The notes under the pieces were generated by a model that searched no databases, was not told where the DNA came from, and saw only the letters and a list, made by a program, of their open reading frames with translations. Below, in pieces: positions 33,267 to 41,623 of a DNA stretch of 64,000 nt. The stretch's first letter is position 1. The number at the start of each line of letters is the position of its first letter. The translations under genes and the position numbers were made by a program. Source of the DNA: Butyricicoccus_A sp963588905 (GTDB lineage: Bacteria > Bacillota > Clostridia > Oscillospirales > Butyricicoccaceae); the NCBI GenBank assembly GCA_963588905.1, contig CAVAJF010000006.1, forward strand, positions 62,001 through 126,000. Direction: 5' to 3'.

Positions 33267-33288
33267 TAGAAAGAAACGATGCATTTCG

Positions 33289-33335
33289 TAGCCGGCAGCT
33301 TGTCTGAGAAATAGGACAAGCTGCCGGTTTTTATA
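33289..33335 (+). terminator. Terminator of the sulfate operon
   Basis: GCCGGCAGCTTGTC and GACAAGCTGCCGG pair over 13 bp with a T5 tail, 22 bases after cysN. Confidence 0.92.
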
Positions 33336-33425
33336 GACAGGGGATTTTGTGTAAAAGTAACCTATTGTATCGGTGGGAATTATGCTATACTATATACGTT
33401 AGACTTTTTTGGAAAGGTGAATGCC

Positions 33426-34604
33426 ATGTCGGTTGATTTTGATACAGTCATAGAGCGCAGAGGAACCAATTGCTTTAAGTATGATTTCGCGCGTGAGATG
33501 GGGATGCCGGAGGATGTGCTTCCGCTGTGGGTCGCTGATATGGATTTTCCGACGGCACCGGCGACTACAGAACGGCTGAAATCTCTGGCACAGTATGGCA
33601 TTTTCGGCTATACCGGTGTCAAGGAGGGCTATTTTGCCGCCGTACAGCATTGGTATGCGTCTCGCTTTGGCTGGCAGACACAGCGCAGCTGGCTGGTTAC
33701 TACACCGGGCGTCGTATTTGCCATTGCGACTGCGATTCGGGCATTCACGCAGACGGGCGATGCGGTTTTGATTCAGCAGCCTGTGTATTATCCGTTTGCC
33801 AATAAAGTCACAGAGAATGACCGGAAATTGGTAGTCAATCCATTGGTTTTAAAAGATGGAAGATATGAAATGGATTTTGCGGACATGGAACGCAAAATTG
33901 TAGAGCAGCATGTCAAATTGTTTTTGCTGTGCAGTCCGCATAATCCGGTCGGACGCGTTTGGACAAGAGAAGAATTGCTGCGCGTCGGCGAAATTTGCCA
34001 AAAACACGGCGTGCTGGTTGTCAGCGATGAGATTCACGCGGATTTTACCTACCCGGGACACATCCATCATGTTTTTGCGTCGATAAACCCCGCGTTTGCA
34101 GAGTTTACGATCACGTGCACAGCGCCGAGTAAGACATTTAACTTGGCAGGGCTGCAGGATTCCAATATTTTTATTTCCAATCGTGCACTGCGTCACGCCT
34201 ATAAAAAAGAACTGTCCGCCTGCGGCTGCGGCGGCACAAACTGCATGGGCATGGCGGCATGTCAGGCGGCATATGAAGCCGGAGCAGAATGGCTGGAACA
34301 GCTAAAATTATATCTGACGGACAATTTGGCATATGTGCGGCAATATTTGCGCGAGCATCTGCCAGAAGTTACGATGATTGAGCCGGAAGGCACCTATTTG
34401 GTTTGGTTAGATTTGAGAAAATTCGGATGGAATGCCCAAGAACAGAGACAAGTCATCGTTGACAAGGCCAAACTGTGGCTGGATACCGGAACCCTGTTTG
34501 GACAGGGTGGTGAAGGCTTTGAACGCATCAATATTGCTTGTCCGCGTAAGACACTGCAGGAAGCGATGCAGCGATTGGAACGTGCAATTCATCAACAGAG
34601 ATAA
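33426..34604 (+). CDS. patB: PatB/MalY-type pyridoxal-phosphate C-S lyase (cystathionine beta-lyase)
   Basis: A 392-residue fold-type I aminotransferase-like enzyme. The opening VLPLWVADMDFPTAPA is typical of MalY/PatB. The PLP lysine is in TAPSKTFNLAGLQ, with CSPHNPVGRVWTREEL and VVSDEIHADFTYPGH before it. Such enzymes cleave cystathionine or cysteine to a thiol, ammonia and pyruvate. Its place right after the sulfate operon fits a role in methionine synthesis or cysteine breakdown. ATG 33426 has AAAGGTG 8 bases upstream; an in-frame GTG at 33417 overlaps that site. Confidence 0.88.
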   Translation: MSVDFDTVIERRGTNCFKYDFAREMGMPEDVLPLWVADMDFPTAPATTERLKSLAQYGIFGYTGVKEGYFAAVQHWYASRFGWQTQRSWLVTTPGVVFAIATAIRAFTQTGDAVLIQQPVYYPFANKVTENDRKLVVNPLVLKDGRYEMDFADMERKIVEQHVKLFLLCSPHNPVGRVWTREELLRVGEICQKHGVLVVSDEIHADFTYPGHIHHVFASINPAFAEFTITCTAPSKTFNLAGLQDSNIFISNRALRHAYKKELSACGCGGTNCMGMAACQAAYEAGAEWLEQLKLYLTDNLAYVRQYLREHLPEVTMIEPEGTYLVWLDLRKFGWNAQEQRQVIVDKAKLWLDTGTLFGQGGEGFERINIACPRKTLQEAMQRLERAIHQQR

Positions 34605-34631
34605 GATAAAATCATTCAGAGTGAGGAAGTT

Positions 34632-35399
34632 ATGTTAAATCAGTTTTCTAGAACACAGCTTTTATTGGGAAAAGAGGGCATGGACAGATTGGCAAATGCC
34701 CGCGTTGCCGTATTTGGCGTCGGCGGTGTCGGCGGATTTACGGTAGAGGCACTGGTTCGCAGCGGTGTCGGCACGATTGACTTGATTGATGACGACAAGG
34801 TATGTTTGACCAATATCAATCGCCAGATTTTTGCTCTGCGCAGCACCATTGGAAAATATAAGGTCGATGTAGCGGCAGAGCGTCTGCGTGACATCAACCA
34901 GAACATTCAGGTCAATACGTATAAGACCTTTTATATGCCAGATACAGCGGATCAGTTTGATTTTACGCAGTATGATTACATTGTCGATGCAATTGACACC
35001 ATTACCGGTAAGCTGGAAATGGTTATGCAAGCACACAAGGCGGGTACACCGATTATCTGCTCGATGGGTGCAGGCAATAAGCTGGACCCGACGGCGTTTC
35101 GCGTGGCAGATATTTATCAGACATCGGTTGATCCGCTGGCACGTGTCATGCGTCATGAGCTGCGCAAGCGCGGTATCAAGAAATTAAAGGTTGTGTATTC
35201 GGAAGAACCGCCGATGCGTCCGATTGAAGATATGGCCATCAGCTGCCGCAATCACTGCGTGTGCCCGCCGGGAACCGCGCGAAAGTGTACGGAACGCCGA
35301 GATATTCCGGGCAGCAATGCGTTTGTCCCGTCTGTTGTTGGCTTGATTGTCGCAGGAGAGGTCATTAAGGATCTGTCTGGTGCGGGAGGCCACGCATGA
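34632..35399 (+). CDS. tcdA: tRNA threonylcarbamoyladenosine dehydratase, ThiF/E1 family
   Basis: A 255-residue adenylating enzyme. The nucleotide loop is VAVFGVGGVGGFTVEALVRSG, followed by IDLIDDDKVCLTNINRQIFA. Further family blocks are ICSMGAGNKLDPTAFRVADIYQTSVDPLARVMR and RRDIPGSNAFVPSVVGLI. TcdA cyclises t6A in tRNAs reading ANN codons; it depends on sulfur relay from a cysteine desulfurase, which here is the next gene (ATGA overlap). A zinc-site-like CVCPPGTARKC precedes the end. Confidence 0.92.
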   Translation: MLNQFSRTQLLLGKEGMDRLANARVAVFGVGGVGGFTVEALVRSGVGTIDLIDDDKVCLTNINRQIFALRSTIGKYKVDVAAERLRDINQNIQVNTYKTFYMPDTADQFDFTQYDYIVDAIDTITGKLEMVMQAHKAGTPIICSMGAGNKLDPTAFRVADIYQTSVDPLARVMRHELRKRGIKKLKVVYSEEPPMRPIEDMAISCRNHCVCPPGTARKCTERRDIPGSNAFVPSVVGLIVAGEVIKDLSGAGGHA

Positions 35400-36517
35400 T
35401 TTATTTGGATTATTCTGCCAATACACCGGCAGATCCGGCGGTTTTGCAGACCTTTGTACAGACAGAACAGCGCTATATCGGCAATGCCAATTCCGCACAT
35501 GCAGCGGGAAGAGAAGCGCATGCCCGCATGGATGAAATCTTAGCGCATACGGCACAGCTGTTGGGGGTGCAGCCGGATGAACTGATTTTCACATCTGGCG
35601 CGAGTGAAGCCAACAATCTTGCGATTAAAGGCATGGCGCGTGCAAGCCGGCATGTCGGCAAGCATATCATTTCGACAGCATTGGAGCATTCTTCTGTCAG
35701 CGGCACGCTGACTGCGTTGCAGGAACGCGGGTATGAGATAGACTTGGTGGATATTGACCGCGAGGGCAAGGTGGATTTAGAGCACCTGCGTGAACTGCTG
35801 CGAAAAGATACGGTTATGGTCGCAGTATGCGCTGTGGACAGCGAATTGGGTACCGTGCAGCCGATTCATGAGATTGCAGAGCTGGTCAAGCAGGTTCCGG
35901 ATTGCCGTCTGCATGTGGACGCCACACAGGCAGTGGGAAAAATGCCGATCAGCTTTGACGGAATCGATACCATGAGTATCGCGCCGCATAAGTTTTATGG
36001 TCTCAATGGCTGTGGTATCTTGGTCAAACGCAAGGGTGTGATTCTGGAGCCGCTGATTCATGGCGGCGCGAGCACGACGATTTATCGCAGCGGCACACCG
36101 GCGCTGGCACTGGCTGCTTCTATGGAGACAGCTTTGCAGCTCGCGCTGGAACAGCTGCCTCAGAGACAGGCTGTCGTGCAGGCGTGGAACGATCTGCTGA
36201 GAGAAAAGCTGGCTGCTTATCCAAAGGTGCGCATCAACAGCCCAAAGCAGGCAATTCCGCATATTTTAAATTTGAGCGTACAAGGCGTCAAAGGCTCTGC
36301 CTTTCAGCAAGCATTGGATGAAAAGGGAATATGCGTTTCTGTAAAATCCGCTTGTTCTGTGGCGAATACGCCGTCCAGAGCGGTGTTTGCCGTCAGCCAT
36401 GACCGCAAAACAGCCATGTCCTCTTGGCGTATCAGTTTGAGTCATTTGACAACACAGGAAGAACTCAATGCATTTCTCACTGCGTTTGAAGCATGTTATA
36501 AGGAGTTAACGAAATGA
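35396..36517 (+). CDS. Cysteine desulfurase (NifS/IscS family)
   Basis: A 373-residue PLP enzyme that removes sulfur from cysteine as a persulfide. N-terminal MIYLDYSANTPADPAV is typical. GASEANNLAIKG, HVDATQAVGKM and the PLP lysine in SIAPHKFYGLNGCG are present. The catalytic cysteine loop is KSACSVANTPSRA (about residues 316-328). It overlaps both neighbours by ATGA, so its sulfur is probably passed to TcdA and the TtcA-like thiolase. No iscU, iscR or sufB is adjacent, which argues against a general Fe-S operon. Confidence 0.93.
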   Translation: MIYLDYSANTPADPAVLQTFVQTEQRYIGNANSAHAAGREAHARMDEILAHTAQLLGVQPDELIFTSGASEANNLAIKGMARASRHVGKHIISTALEHSSVSGTLTALQERGYEIDLVDIDREGKVDLEHLRELLRKDTVMVAVCAVDSELGTVQPIHEIAELVKQVPDCRLHVDATQAVGKMPISFDGIDTMSIAPHKFYGLNGCGILVKRKGVILEPLIHGGASTTIYRSGTPALALAASMETALQLALEQLPQRQAVVQAWNDLLREKLAAYPKVRINSPKQAIPHILNLSVQGVKGSAFQQALDEKGICVSVKSACSVANTPSRAVFAVSHDRKTAMSSWRISLSHLTTQEELNAFLTAFEACYKELTK

Positions 36518-37506
36518 GCCGAGAATTTGAGCCATATCAGCGCATAGAGCGCAGTATTATTACCAAATATAAAAAAGAAATTTGGAATCCGTTTACCCAT
36601 GCGGTGCGGGATTATCAGCTGATTCAGCCGGGAGACAAGATCGCCGTCTGTATTTCCGGCGGCAAGGATTCCATGCTGATGGCAAAGCTGATTCAGCAGC
36701 TGCATCGTCACAGTGAAGTGCCGTTTGATGTGGTGTATCTTGTCATGGATCCGGGATACAACGAAATCAATCGCCAGAAAATCGAAAGCAATGCCAAGCT
36801 GCTGCACATTCCGATTACCATTTTTGAGACCAATATCTTCGCGGTAGCCAATAAGACGGAAAAAGATCCGTGTTATCTGTGTGCGCGGATGCGCCGCGGT
36901 CATTTGTACAGCAAGGCACGGGAACTGGGCTGCAACAAAATTGCGCTTGGTCATCACTTCAATGATGTCATTGAAACGGTTGTCATGGGTATGTTCTACA
37001 GCTCAATGATTCAGACCATGCCGCCGAAGCTGCACAGCGATAACTTCCCAGGCATGGAGGTTATTCGTCCGATGTATGGCATTCATGAGGAGTCGATTAT
37101 CGCATGGAAAAACTACAATGATTTGGAGTTTATTCAGTGTGCATGTCGCTTTACGGAAAATTGCACCATGTGTGACAATGGCGGCGGCGGATCCAAACGA
37201 CAGGAAATCAAGACGCTGATTCGCCGACTCAAGAGAGATAATTCGTATATTGAAAAGAGCATTTTCAACGGCATTCATGCGGTGTCTATTGATACGTTTG
37301 CCGGCTATAAGAGCCGCGGCATCAAGCATTCCTTCCTGGAATCCTATGATGAAAAAACACCGATCGGACCGATGAAGGAATCTGTCGGCATGAATCGGGC
37401 GGATATGCAGGCATTCTTGGCAGAAGAAGCCCAGAGCGGCACAGAGGAACTGGAAGCCTATCGCAAGCTGATGCAGAAGATCGGTATCGATTTCCCGCAG
37501 AAATAA
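36514..37506 (+). CDS. ttcA: TtcA-like tRNA thiolation ATPase
   Basis: A 330-residue PP-loop ATPase. The PP-loop SGGKDSMLMAKL is at about residues 48-60, and CYLCARMRRG supplies the CxxC typical of TtcA. A second cysteine set (CACRFTENCTMCDNGGGG) lies in the C-terminal part, which is longer than in E. coli TtcA. TtcA makes 2-thiocytidine 32 using a [4Fe-4S] cluster and persulfide sulfur. Coupling by ATGA to the desulfurase supports a sulfur-transfer role. Related paralogues modify other substrates, so the exact target is not certain. Confidence 0.85.
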   Translation: MSREFEPYQRIERSIITKYKKEIWNPFTHAVRDYQLIQPGDKIAVCISGGKDSMLMAKLIQQLHRHSEVPFDVVYLVMDPGYNEINRQKIESNAKLLHIPITIFETNIFAVANKTEKDPCYLCARMRRGHLYSKARELGCNKIALGHHFNDVIETVVMGMFYSSMIQTMPPKLHSDNFPGMEVIRPMYGIHEESIIAWKNYNDLEFIQCACRFTENCTMCDNGGGGSKRQEIKTLIRRLKRDNSYIEKSIFNGIHAVSIDTFAGYKSRGIKHSFLESYDEKTPIGPMKESVGMNRADMQAFLAEEAQSGTEELEAYRKLMQKIGIDFPQK

Positions 37507-37521
37507 TAGAAAATGATAATA

Positions 37522-37570
37522 AAAACAGTTGAAATGTTGTGTTTTACACAGCATTTCAACTGTTTTTTTG
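37522..37570 (+). terminator. Terminator of the tcdA-desulfurase-ttcA operon
   Basis: AAAACAGTTGAAATG and CATTTCAACTGTTTT form a 15-bp stem with GTTTTACA in the loop, followed by T7. Confidence 0.92.
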
Positions 37571-37584
37571 TTTATTTGGTAAAT

Positions 37585-37623
37585 TCTTTAGAAAATCTTA
37601 AGTATTCTTTAGGTGATCTTAAG
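37585..37623 (+). promoter_or_regulatory. Four phased direct repeats (OmpR/CiaR-like operator)
   Basis: TCTTTAG (37585), TCTTAAG (37596), TCTTTAG (37606) and TCTTAAG (37617) form two 21-bp units, with heptamers 10-11 bp apart. The core reads CTTTAG-N5-CTTAAG twice, close in form to the TTTAAG-N5-TTTAAG site known for the response regulator CiaR. The array ends 9 bp before the poor -35 region of the promoter, the usual position for activation. Confidence 0.65.
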
Positions 37624-37632
37624 GTTTGCTCC

Positions 37633-37661
37633 ATAGTTTCCTAATATTTACTCGGTATACT
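37633..37661 (+). promoter_or_regulatory. Probable activator-dependent promoter of the envelope operon
   Basis: A good -10 TATACT (37656-37661) but only ATAGTT at the -35 position 17 bases upstream. The weak -35 next to the phased repeats suggests a need for an activator. Confidence 0.55.
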
Positions 37662-37691
37662 CAACAGAAACAAGGGGATAGAGGTGAAATT

Positions 37692-38768
37692 ATGAAACAA
37701 AGAGAAATGATAATATTAACTGGCAGATTTGGCATGGGCCATTGCTGCGTGGCCGAGGCGATTCGGCAGCAGCTAGTCGAGATGGACAGCGAGATTTCCG
37801 TTCGAGTGGTAGATCTAATTGATGAACTGTTTCCAAACGGCGGATCCGTGATTTATCACAGCTTTGCACAGATGGTGAATTATTGTCCTGGTATTTATAA
37901 TCAACTCAATAAAATGGCGGGAAAATGCAATACATTCATGCAGGTTTGGGTCGCAGAAAAGATGAAACAGTTGTTGGACGGCGTAGAGATTGTTGTGTCT
38001 ACGTTCCCGATGTGTTCGCAGTTTGCGGCGGCGTATAAACAAAAATATCAGCCATCCATGAAGCTGTACACGTACATAACAGATGTTGGCGCACAGGACG
38101 AATGGATTGTTTCCGGCACGGACTTGTATTTTGTCGGTGCAGAGGAAACCAAACTGGAATTGATGGTGAAAGGCGTTCCGGCACAGAGCATTCACGTTTG
38201 TGGCATTCCGGTTCGACAAGATTTTCTATATCCGGCACAAGAAGTGCGCAAAACACAAACAGAGATTTTGCTCATGGGCGGCGGGCTGGGACTTCTTCCA
38301 TCAGCAGACACCTGTCTCTCTGTCTTGGAGCAGTGCAAAACCGTACATGTCACCGTTATTACCGGCAAAAATCAGGCTTTGTATCACAAGCTGCGCGCAC
38401 AATATCCCAAGATCACCGTCGTTGGATATACCGAACACGTAGCACGGTATATGCAGCAGGCCGATTTGCTGGTGACAAAATCCGGCGGTGCGACAACATT
38501 TGAAGCAATACACAGCGAGACGCCGCTATATATTCTGCAGCCGTTTTTGATGCAGGAATTTGCCAATGCGCAGTTCATTGAACAGCATCAAATTGGCTGT
38601 GTGGCATGGAAAAAGGCGCAAACCATTCCGCAAAATATATTGGTATTGGCACAGGATGCGCAGCGGCTGCACGCGATGAAACAGCACATGAAGCAGCTGA
38701 AGTACAGCTGGGAAGCGGTTTGTCCTGCTTTTGCCTATGGAAAAAACGAAGGGCAGGCGGTATCATGA
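37692..38768 (+). CDS. MGDG-synthase-like glycosyltransferase (diacylglycerol glycosyltransferase family)
   Basis: A 358-residue GT28-type enzyme. GRFGMGHCCVAEAI (about residues 12-25) is the acceptor/glycine loop of MGDG synthases, and LVTKSGGATTFEA with LQPFLMQEFANA is the nucleotide-sugar site. Relatives attach glucose or galactose to diacylglycerol at the inner membrane face, making glycolipids. It is first in a three-gene envelope operon with overlapping junctions. ATG 37692 follows GAGGTG by 6 bases. The sugar donor cannot be assigned. Confidence 0.85.
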   Translation: MKQREMIILTGRFGMGHCCVAEAIRQQLVEMDSEISVRVVDLIDELFPNGGSVIYHSFAQMVNYCPGIYNQLNKMAGKCNTFMQVWVAEKMKQLLDGVEIVVSTFPMCSQFAAAYKQKYQPSMKLYTYITDVGAQDEWIVSGTDLYFVGAEETKLELMVKGVPAQSIHVCGIPVRQDFLYPAQEVRKTQTEILLMGGGLGLLPSADTCLSVLEQCKTVHVTVITGKNQALYHKLRAQYPKITVVGYTEHVARYMQQADLLVTKSGGATTFEAIHSETPLYILQPFLMQEFANAQFIEQHQIGCVAWKKAQTIPQNILVLAQDAQRLHAMKQHMKQLKYSWEAVCPAFAYGKNEGQAVS

Positions 38769-39448
38769 ACACGTGGTATTTGCTTGGCGCCTGTACGGCT
38801 GTGCTGGCATACAGCATTGTCCCCACGTATACGGCAAAATTTTTGCACCGCGTGCGCCGTAAGCGTGGTGGGAAAAACCTGTATTTAACTTTTGATGATG
38901 GACCGGATTTATTGTATACGCCGCAATTGCTGCGTCTGCTCGCACGGTATGACATCAAAGCGAGCTTTTTCGTTGTGGCGCAGTTCGCTGCACAGAATCC
39001 GGCTATCATTCAGCGAATGCGGGATGAGGGGCACTTGGTCGGTGTGCATGGATTGGCGCATAAAAATGGAATGCTGCAAACACCATGGCAGGCATACAGC
39101 GATTTTCGAGAAGCGCGGCAGACCATGCAGCATCTAGGCGTAAATGTCCAGTATTTTCGGCCGCCATGGGGACATTGGAATGTGGTATCTGCCTGCCAGA
39201 TGTGCCGCGTTGGGATGAAACCGATGCTGTGGGATGTCATGGCGCAGGACTGGAGTGCATCAGAAACTGCCGAGAGCATTGAAACCAAACTGTTGCAGCG
39301 CACGACAGGAGGCAGTATCATTTGCCTGCACGATGGACGCGGCAAGGATGATGCACCGGCAAGAACGATTGCGGCATTGCGCAAAACAATTCCGCAATGG
39401 CTGAAACAGGGCTACCGATTTGATACGGTGGATCATTATGGAACATAA
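38765..39448 (+). CDS. Polysaccharide deacetylase (NodB domain), membrane anchored
   Basis: A 227-residue carbohydrate esterase family 4 protein. One N-terminal membrane helix is followed by the NodB domain. Motif 1 is LTFDDGPD (catalytic and metal Asp), motif 2 is VGVHGLAHKN, where the usual HSxxH appears as HGLAH, and motif 3 is FRPPWGHWN. The remaining CLHDG carries the distal His. The metal site therefore looks intact although motif 2 is atypical. It probably removes acetyl groups from a wall polymer or glycolipid sugar. It starts within the stop of the glycosyltransferase gene (ATGA). Confidence 0.87.
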   Translation: MNTWYLLGACTAVLAYSIVPTYTAKFLHRVRRKRGGKNLYLTFDDGPDLLYTPQLLRLLARYDIKASFFVVAQFAAQNPAIIQRMRDEGHLVGVHGLAHKNGMLQTPWQAYSDFREARQTMQHLGVNVQYFRPPWGHWNVVSACQMCRVGMKPMLWDVMAQDWSASETAESIETKLLQRTTGGSIICLHDGRGKDDAPARTIAALRKTIPQWLKQGYRFDTVDHYGT

Positions 39449-40487
39449 ATTGACAAGAAAACAGATTGCAGGCAATTTACTTCTGTTTGTCGGATTGATT
39501 GCTATTACCTTTTATTTTTTGCTGCGCGGACAAAATCCGAGAGAGCTTTTGCAGGCGGTGCGCAGCGCGCGCGTGTCGTTTATTGCCATTGCGATTGGAT
39601 GCATGTGCGTGTTCGTGCTCTGCGAGGGAATCGCTACATGGCAGTGCTTGCGCTTGTTTGGCTGCCGCAATAAGTTGAGCAGAAATATTTTTTATGCATT
39701 GGTTGGCTTTTTCTTTAGTTCCGTCACACCGTCTGCCAGCGGTGGACAGCCGATGCAGCTCTATTATATGCATCGAGATACGATTGCGGTTCCGACGGCA
39801 ACCTTGGCACTACTGGTGCAGTTTTCTGTTTTTCAGTGTGTTACGATTGCCTTTGCTGCTGTTGGATTTGGAACCCAGTATGCGCAGTTGGTGCAGGAGG
39901 GCGGCGCGTTTCGATATGCTTTCCTGCTTGGAACGGCGGTCAATGCAGCGCTGCTTGTCATCACACTGGCAATCATTTTTTCTAAGCGGGCAAGTGAAAA
40001 CATCTTGCGCTTGGTCGTACGGCTGCTGACGCTGATACGCTATAAAAAGGTCGAACAGATGCAGCAGCAGTTGTCGGAGCAATTGGAGCTGTATCATCGC
40101 GGCACACAGTATTTGCGTCAAAATACGCATATTTTATGCCGCGTTGTCGGAATTACCATTGTACAGACCGTTGCCTTTTACACGATTCCGTGCTGGATTG
40201 CCATGGCATTGTATCCATCCATGGCACATTCATTTTTTGCTATTGCGGCGATGGAAGCGGTCTTGTATGTCAGTGTTTCTGCCCTGCCGCTGCCCGGCTC
40301 CATCGGTGCCAGTGAAGGCGCGTTTTTGCTGCTGTTTCGCGCCTTTATTCCGGGTGCAGCACTGCACAACGCGATGCTGCTCAGCCGTGGTGTCAGTTTT
40401 TACTTGTTTGTTGCGGGAAGCGGTTGCTCGGTTGCTCTGCATCATTTGTTTGAGAGGGCAAAACCAATCCGAAAGCAAATACCATGA
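39438..40487 (+). CDS. Flippase-like / lysylphosphatidylglycerol synthase transmembrane domain protein (UPF0104)
   Basis: A 349-residue membrane protein with about eight helices. It matches the membrane part of MprF-type proteins: ALVGFFFSSVTPSASGGQPMQLYYM and SVSALPLPGSIGASEGAFLLLF are hallmark blocks. It lacks the soluble aminoacyltransferase domain, so it is more likely a lipid flippase than a lysyl transferase. It overlaps the deacetylase gene by 11 bases. With a glycolipid synthase at the head of the operon, it may move the modified lipid across the membrane; that is inference. Confidence 0.87.
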   Translation: MEHKLTRKQIAGNLLLFVGLIAITFYFLLRGQNPRELLQAVRSARVSFIAIAIGCMCVFVLCEGIATWQCLRLFGCRNKLSRNIFYALVGFFFSSVTPSASGGQPMQLYYMHRDTIAVPTATLALLVQFSVFQCVTIAFAAVGFGTQYAQLVQEGGAFRYAFLLGTAVNAALLVITLAIIFSKRASENILRLVVRLLTLIRYKKVEQMQQQLSEQLELYHRGTQYLRQNTHILCRVVGITIVQTVAFYTIPCWIAMALYPSMAHSFFAIAAMEAVLYVSVSALPLPGSIGASEGAFLLLFRAFIPGAALHNAMLLSRGVSFYLFVAGSGCSVALHHLFERAKPIRKQIP

Positions 40488-40488
40488 C

Positions 40489-40526
40489 AACCGCCCTTCT
40501 CCGAATGCGGGAGAAGGGCGGTTTGG
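40489..40526 (+). terminator. Terminator of the envelope operon
   Basis: AACCGCCCTTCTCC and GGGAGAAGGGCGGTT form a 14-bp stem, directly after the last gene. The T tract is short. Confidence 0.8.
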
Positions 40527-40599
40527 CGTGTTGAAATTTTACATGCAGAATGTTGTGTAATTTGTTTGTAAGTCATGCGTAAGATGTTAGGAAAACGCA

Positions 40600-40628
40600 T
40601 TGACTTTTGTCTGCGTATGGAGCAAAAT
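40600..40628 (+). promoter_or_regulatory. Possible promoter of the 31-codon gene
   Basis: TTGACT (40600-40605), 17 bases and CAAAAT (40623-40628). The -10 is weak, matching four of six positions. Confidence 0.45.
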
Positions 40629-40669
40629 AGGGGAGAACAAAAGAGAAGAGATAGTGGGAGGTGATAGGT

Positions 40670-40765
40670 ATGTTCCAAATTCGGGACTATTCTCATTGCG
40701 AGCCGGATGCACCGGATATTGATGATCTGATCTTCGGTGATGAGCAGCCGCAGAGTGAAAAGTAA
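40670..40765 (+). CDS. Small acidic protein of 31 residues
   Basis: The frame starts MFQIRDYSHCEPD and ends GDEQPQSEK before TAA. It has a strong ribosome site (GGGAGGTGAT, 6-10 bases upstream), its own possible promoter, and an intrinsic terminator 17 bases after the stop, so it is a stand-alone transcription unit. The product is acidic (nine Asp/Glu in the last 21 residues), soluble and has one cysteine. Opposite-strand coding here has no ribosome site. I know no family for it. It may be a small protein regulator; no function can be assigned. Confidence 0.6.
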   Translation: MFQIRDYSHCEPDAPDIDDLIFGDEQPQSEK

Positions 40766-40782
40766 AAAAAGACCGTCGAGGG

Positions 40783-40816
40783 AAATCATTCATTGGAAAA
40801 ATGAGTGATTTTTTTA
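40783..40816 (+). terminator. Terminator of the 31-codon gene
   Basis: AAATCATTCAT and ATGAGTGATTT pair (one G-U) around TGGAAAA, with T7 following. Confidence 0.8.
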
Positions 40817-40829
40817 TTTTATGCGCAAG

Positions 40830-40866
40830 AAAAGACCATGCAGCGTCATGAACTGCATGGTCTTCA
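40830..40866 (-). terminator. Terminator of the ffh-rpsP-trmD operon
   Basis: On the minus strand AAGACCATGCAG and CTGCATGGTCTT pair over 12 bp, followed by TTCTTG. It starts 12 bases after trmD. Confidence 0.82.
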
Positions 40867-40876
40867 TCTGATGTGA

Positions 40877-41623
40877 TTAAAATCGGATGATACCGTCTTC
40901 CAAATAAATTTCATCCAGAATCTTTTGATCCTGTTTGCCCTGTGGTTCAAATTGCTCGAAGAGATCCGGACGCTGTTTGCGCGTGCGAGCAAGGCTCTGC
41001 TTTCTGCGCCATCTATCAATGTTGGCATGATGGCCGGACAGCAGAACTTCCGGAACCGCACGGTCGTGCCAGACAGCTGGCTTGGTGTACTGCGGATACT
41101 CCAATAAGCCGTTCCAATGGCTTTCATCGGTGAAGCAGACCTCTTCTGCCAGTACACCGGGAACCATACGGCAGACGGCGTCTGTGACCGCCATAGCGGG
41201 GATTTCACCGCCAGTGAGTACAAAATCACCGATAGAGATCTCTTCGTCTACACATTCGTCAATGAACCGCTGGTCAATGCCCTCGTAGTGACCGCACACG
41301 ATGACAATATGCTCGTGCGCCAGCAGTTCACGCGCCTTTTCCTGACAAAATGGCTTGCCCTGTGCGCTCATCAGGACGGTATGCACGTGCTTGCCGCCGG
41401 TTACATGCTGATGACAGCGGAACAGTGGATCCGCCTGCATAACCATGCCTTTTCCGCCGCCGTATGGTGTGTCATCGACGCGATTGTGCTTGTCTAAGGT
41501 AAAATCACGGATGTTGGTCGCCTGAATGCTCACAAGCCCTGCCTGCTGTGCGCGGCCGATGATGCTCGTCTGCATGACCGCATCAATCATTTCTGGAAAC
41601 AGCGTTAAAATATCAAACTTCAT
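40877..41623 (-). CDS. trmD: tRNA (guanine-N1-)-methyltransferase
   Basis: A 248-residue SPOUT methylase that makes m1G37 in tRNAs. MKFDILTLFPEMIDAV opens it. The knot region has VCGHYEGIDQRFIDECVDEEISIGDFVLTGGE, and LLEYPQYTKP lies in the C-terminal half. It overlaps rimM by 11 bases, in the conserved order rpsP-khpA-rimM-trmD. Confidence 0.97.
   Translation of the reverse strand: MKFDILTLFPEMIDAVMQTSIIGRAQQAGLVSIQATNIRDFTLDKHNRVDDTPYGGGKGMVMQADPLFRCHQHVTGGKHVHTVLMSAQGKPFCQEKARELLAHEHIVIVCGHYEGIDQRFIDECVDEEISIGDFVLTGGEIPAMAVTDAVCRMVPGVLAEEVCFTDESHWNGLLEYPQYTKPAVWHDRAVPEVLLSGHHANIDRWRRKQSLARTRKQRPDLFEQFEPQGKQDQKILDEIYLEDGIIRF

Noticed and set aside
31644..33284. Open frame of 546 codons on the minus strand
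   Set aside because: Complement of cysN with no ribosome site and no motif.
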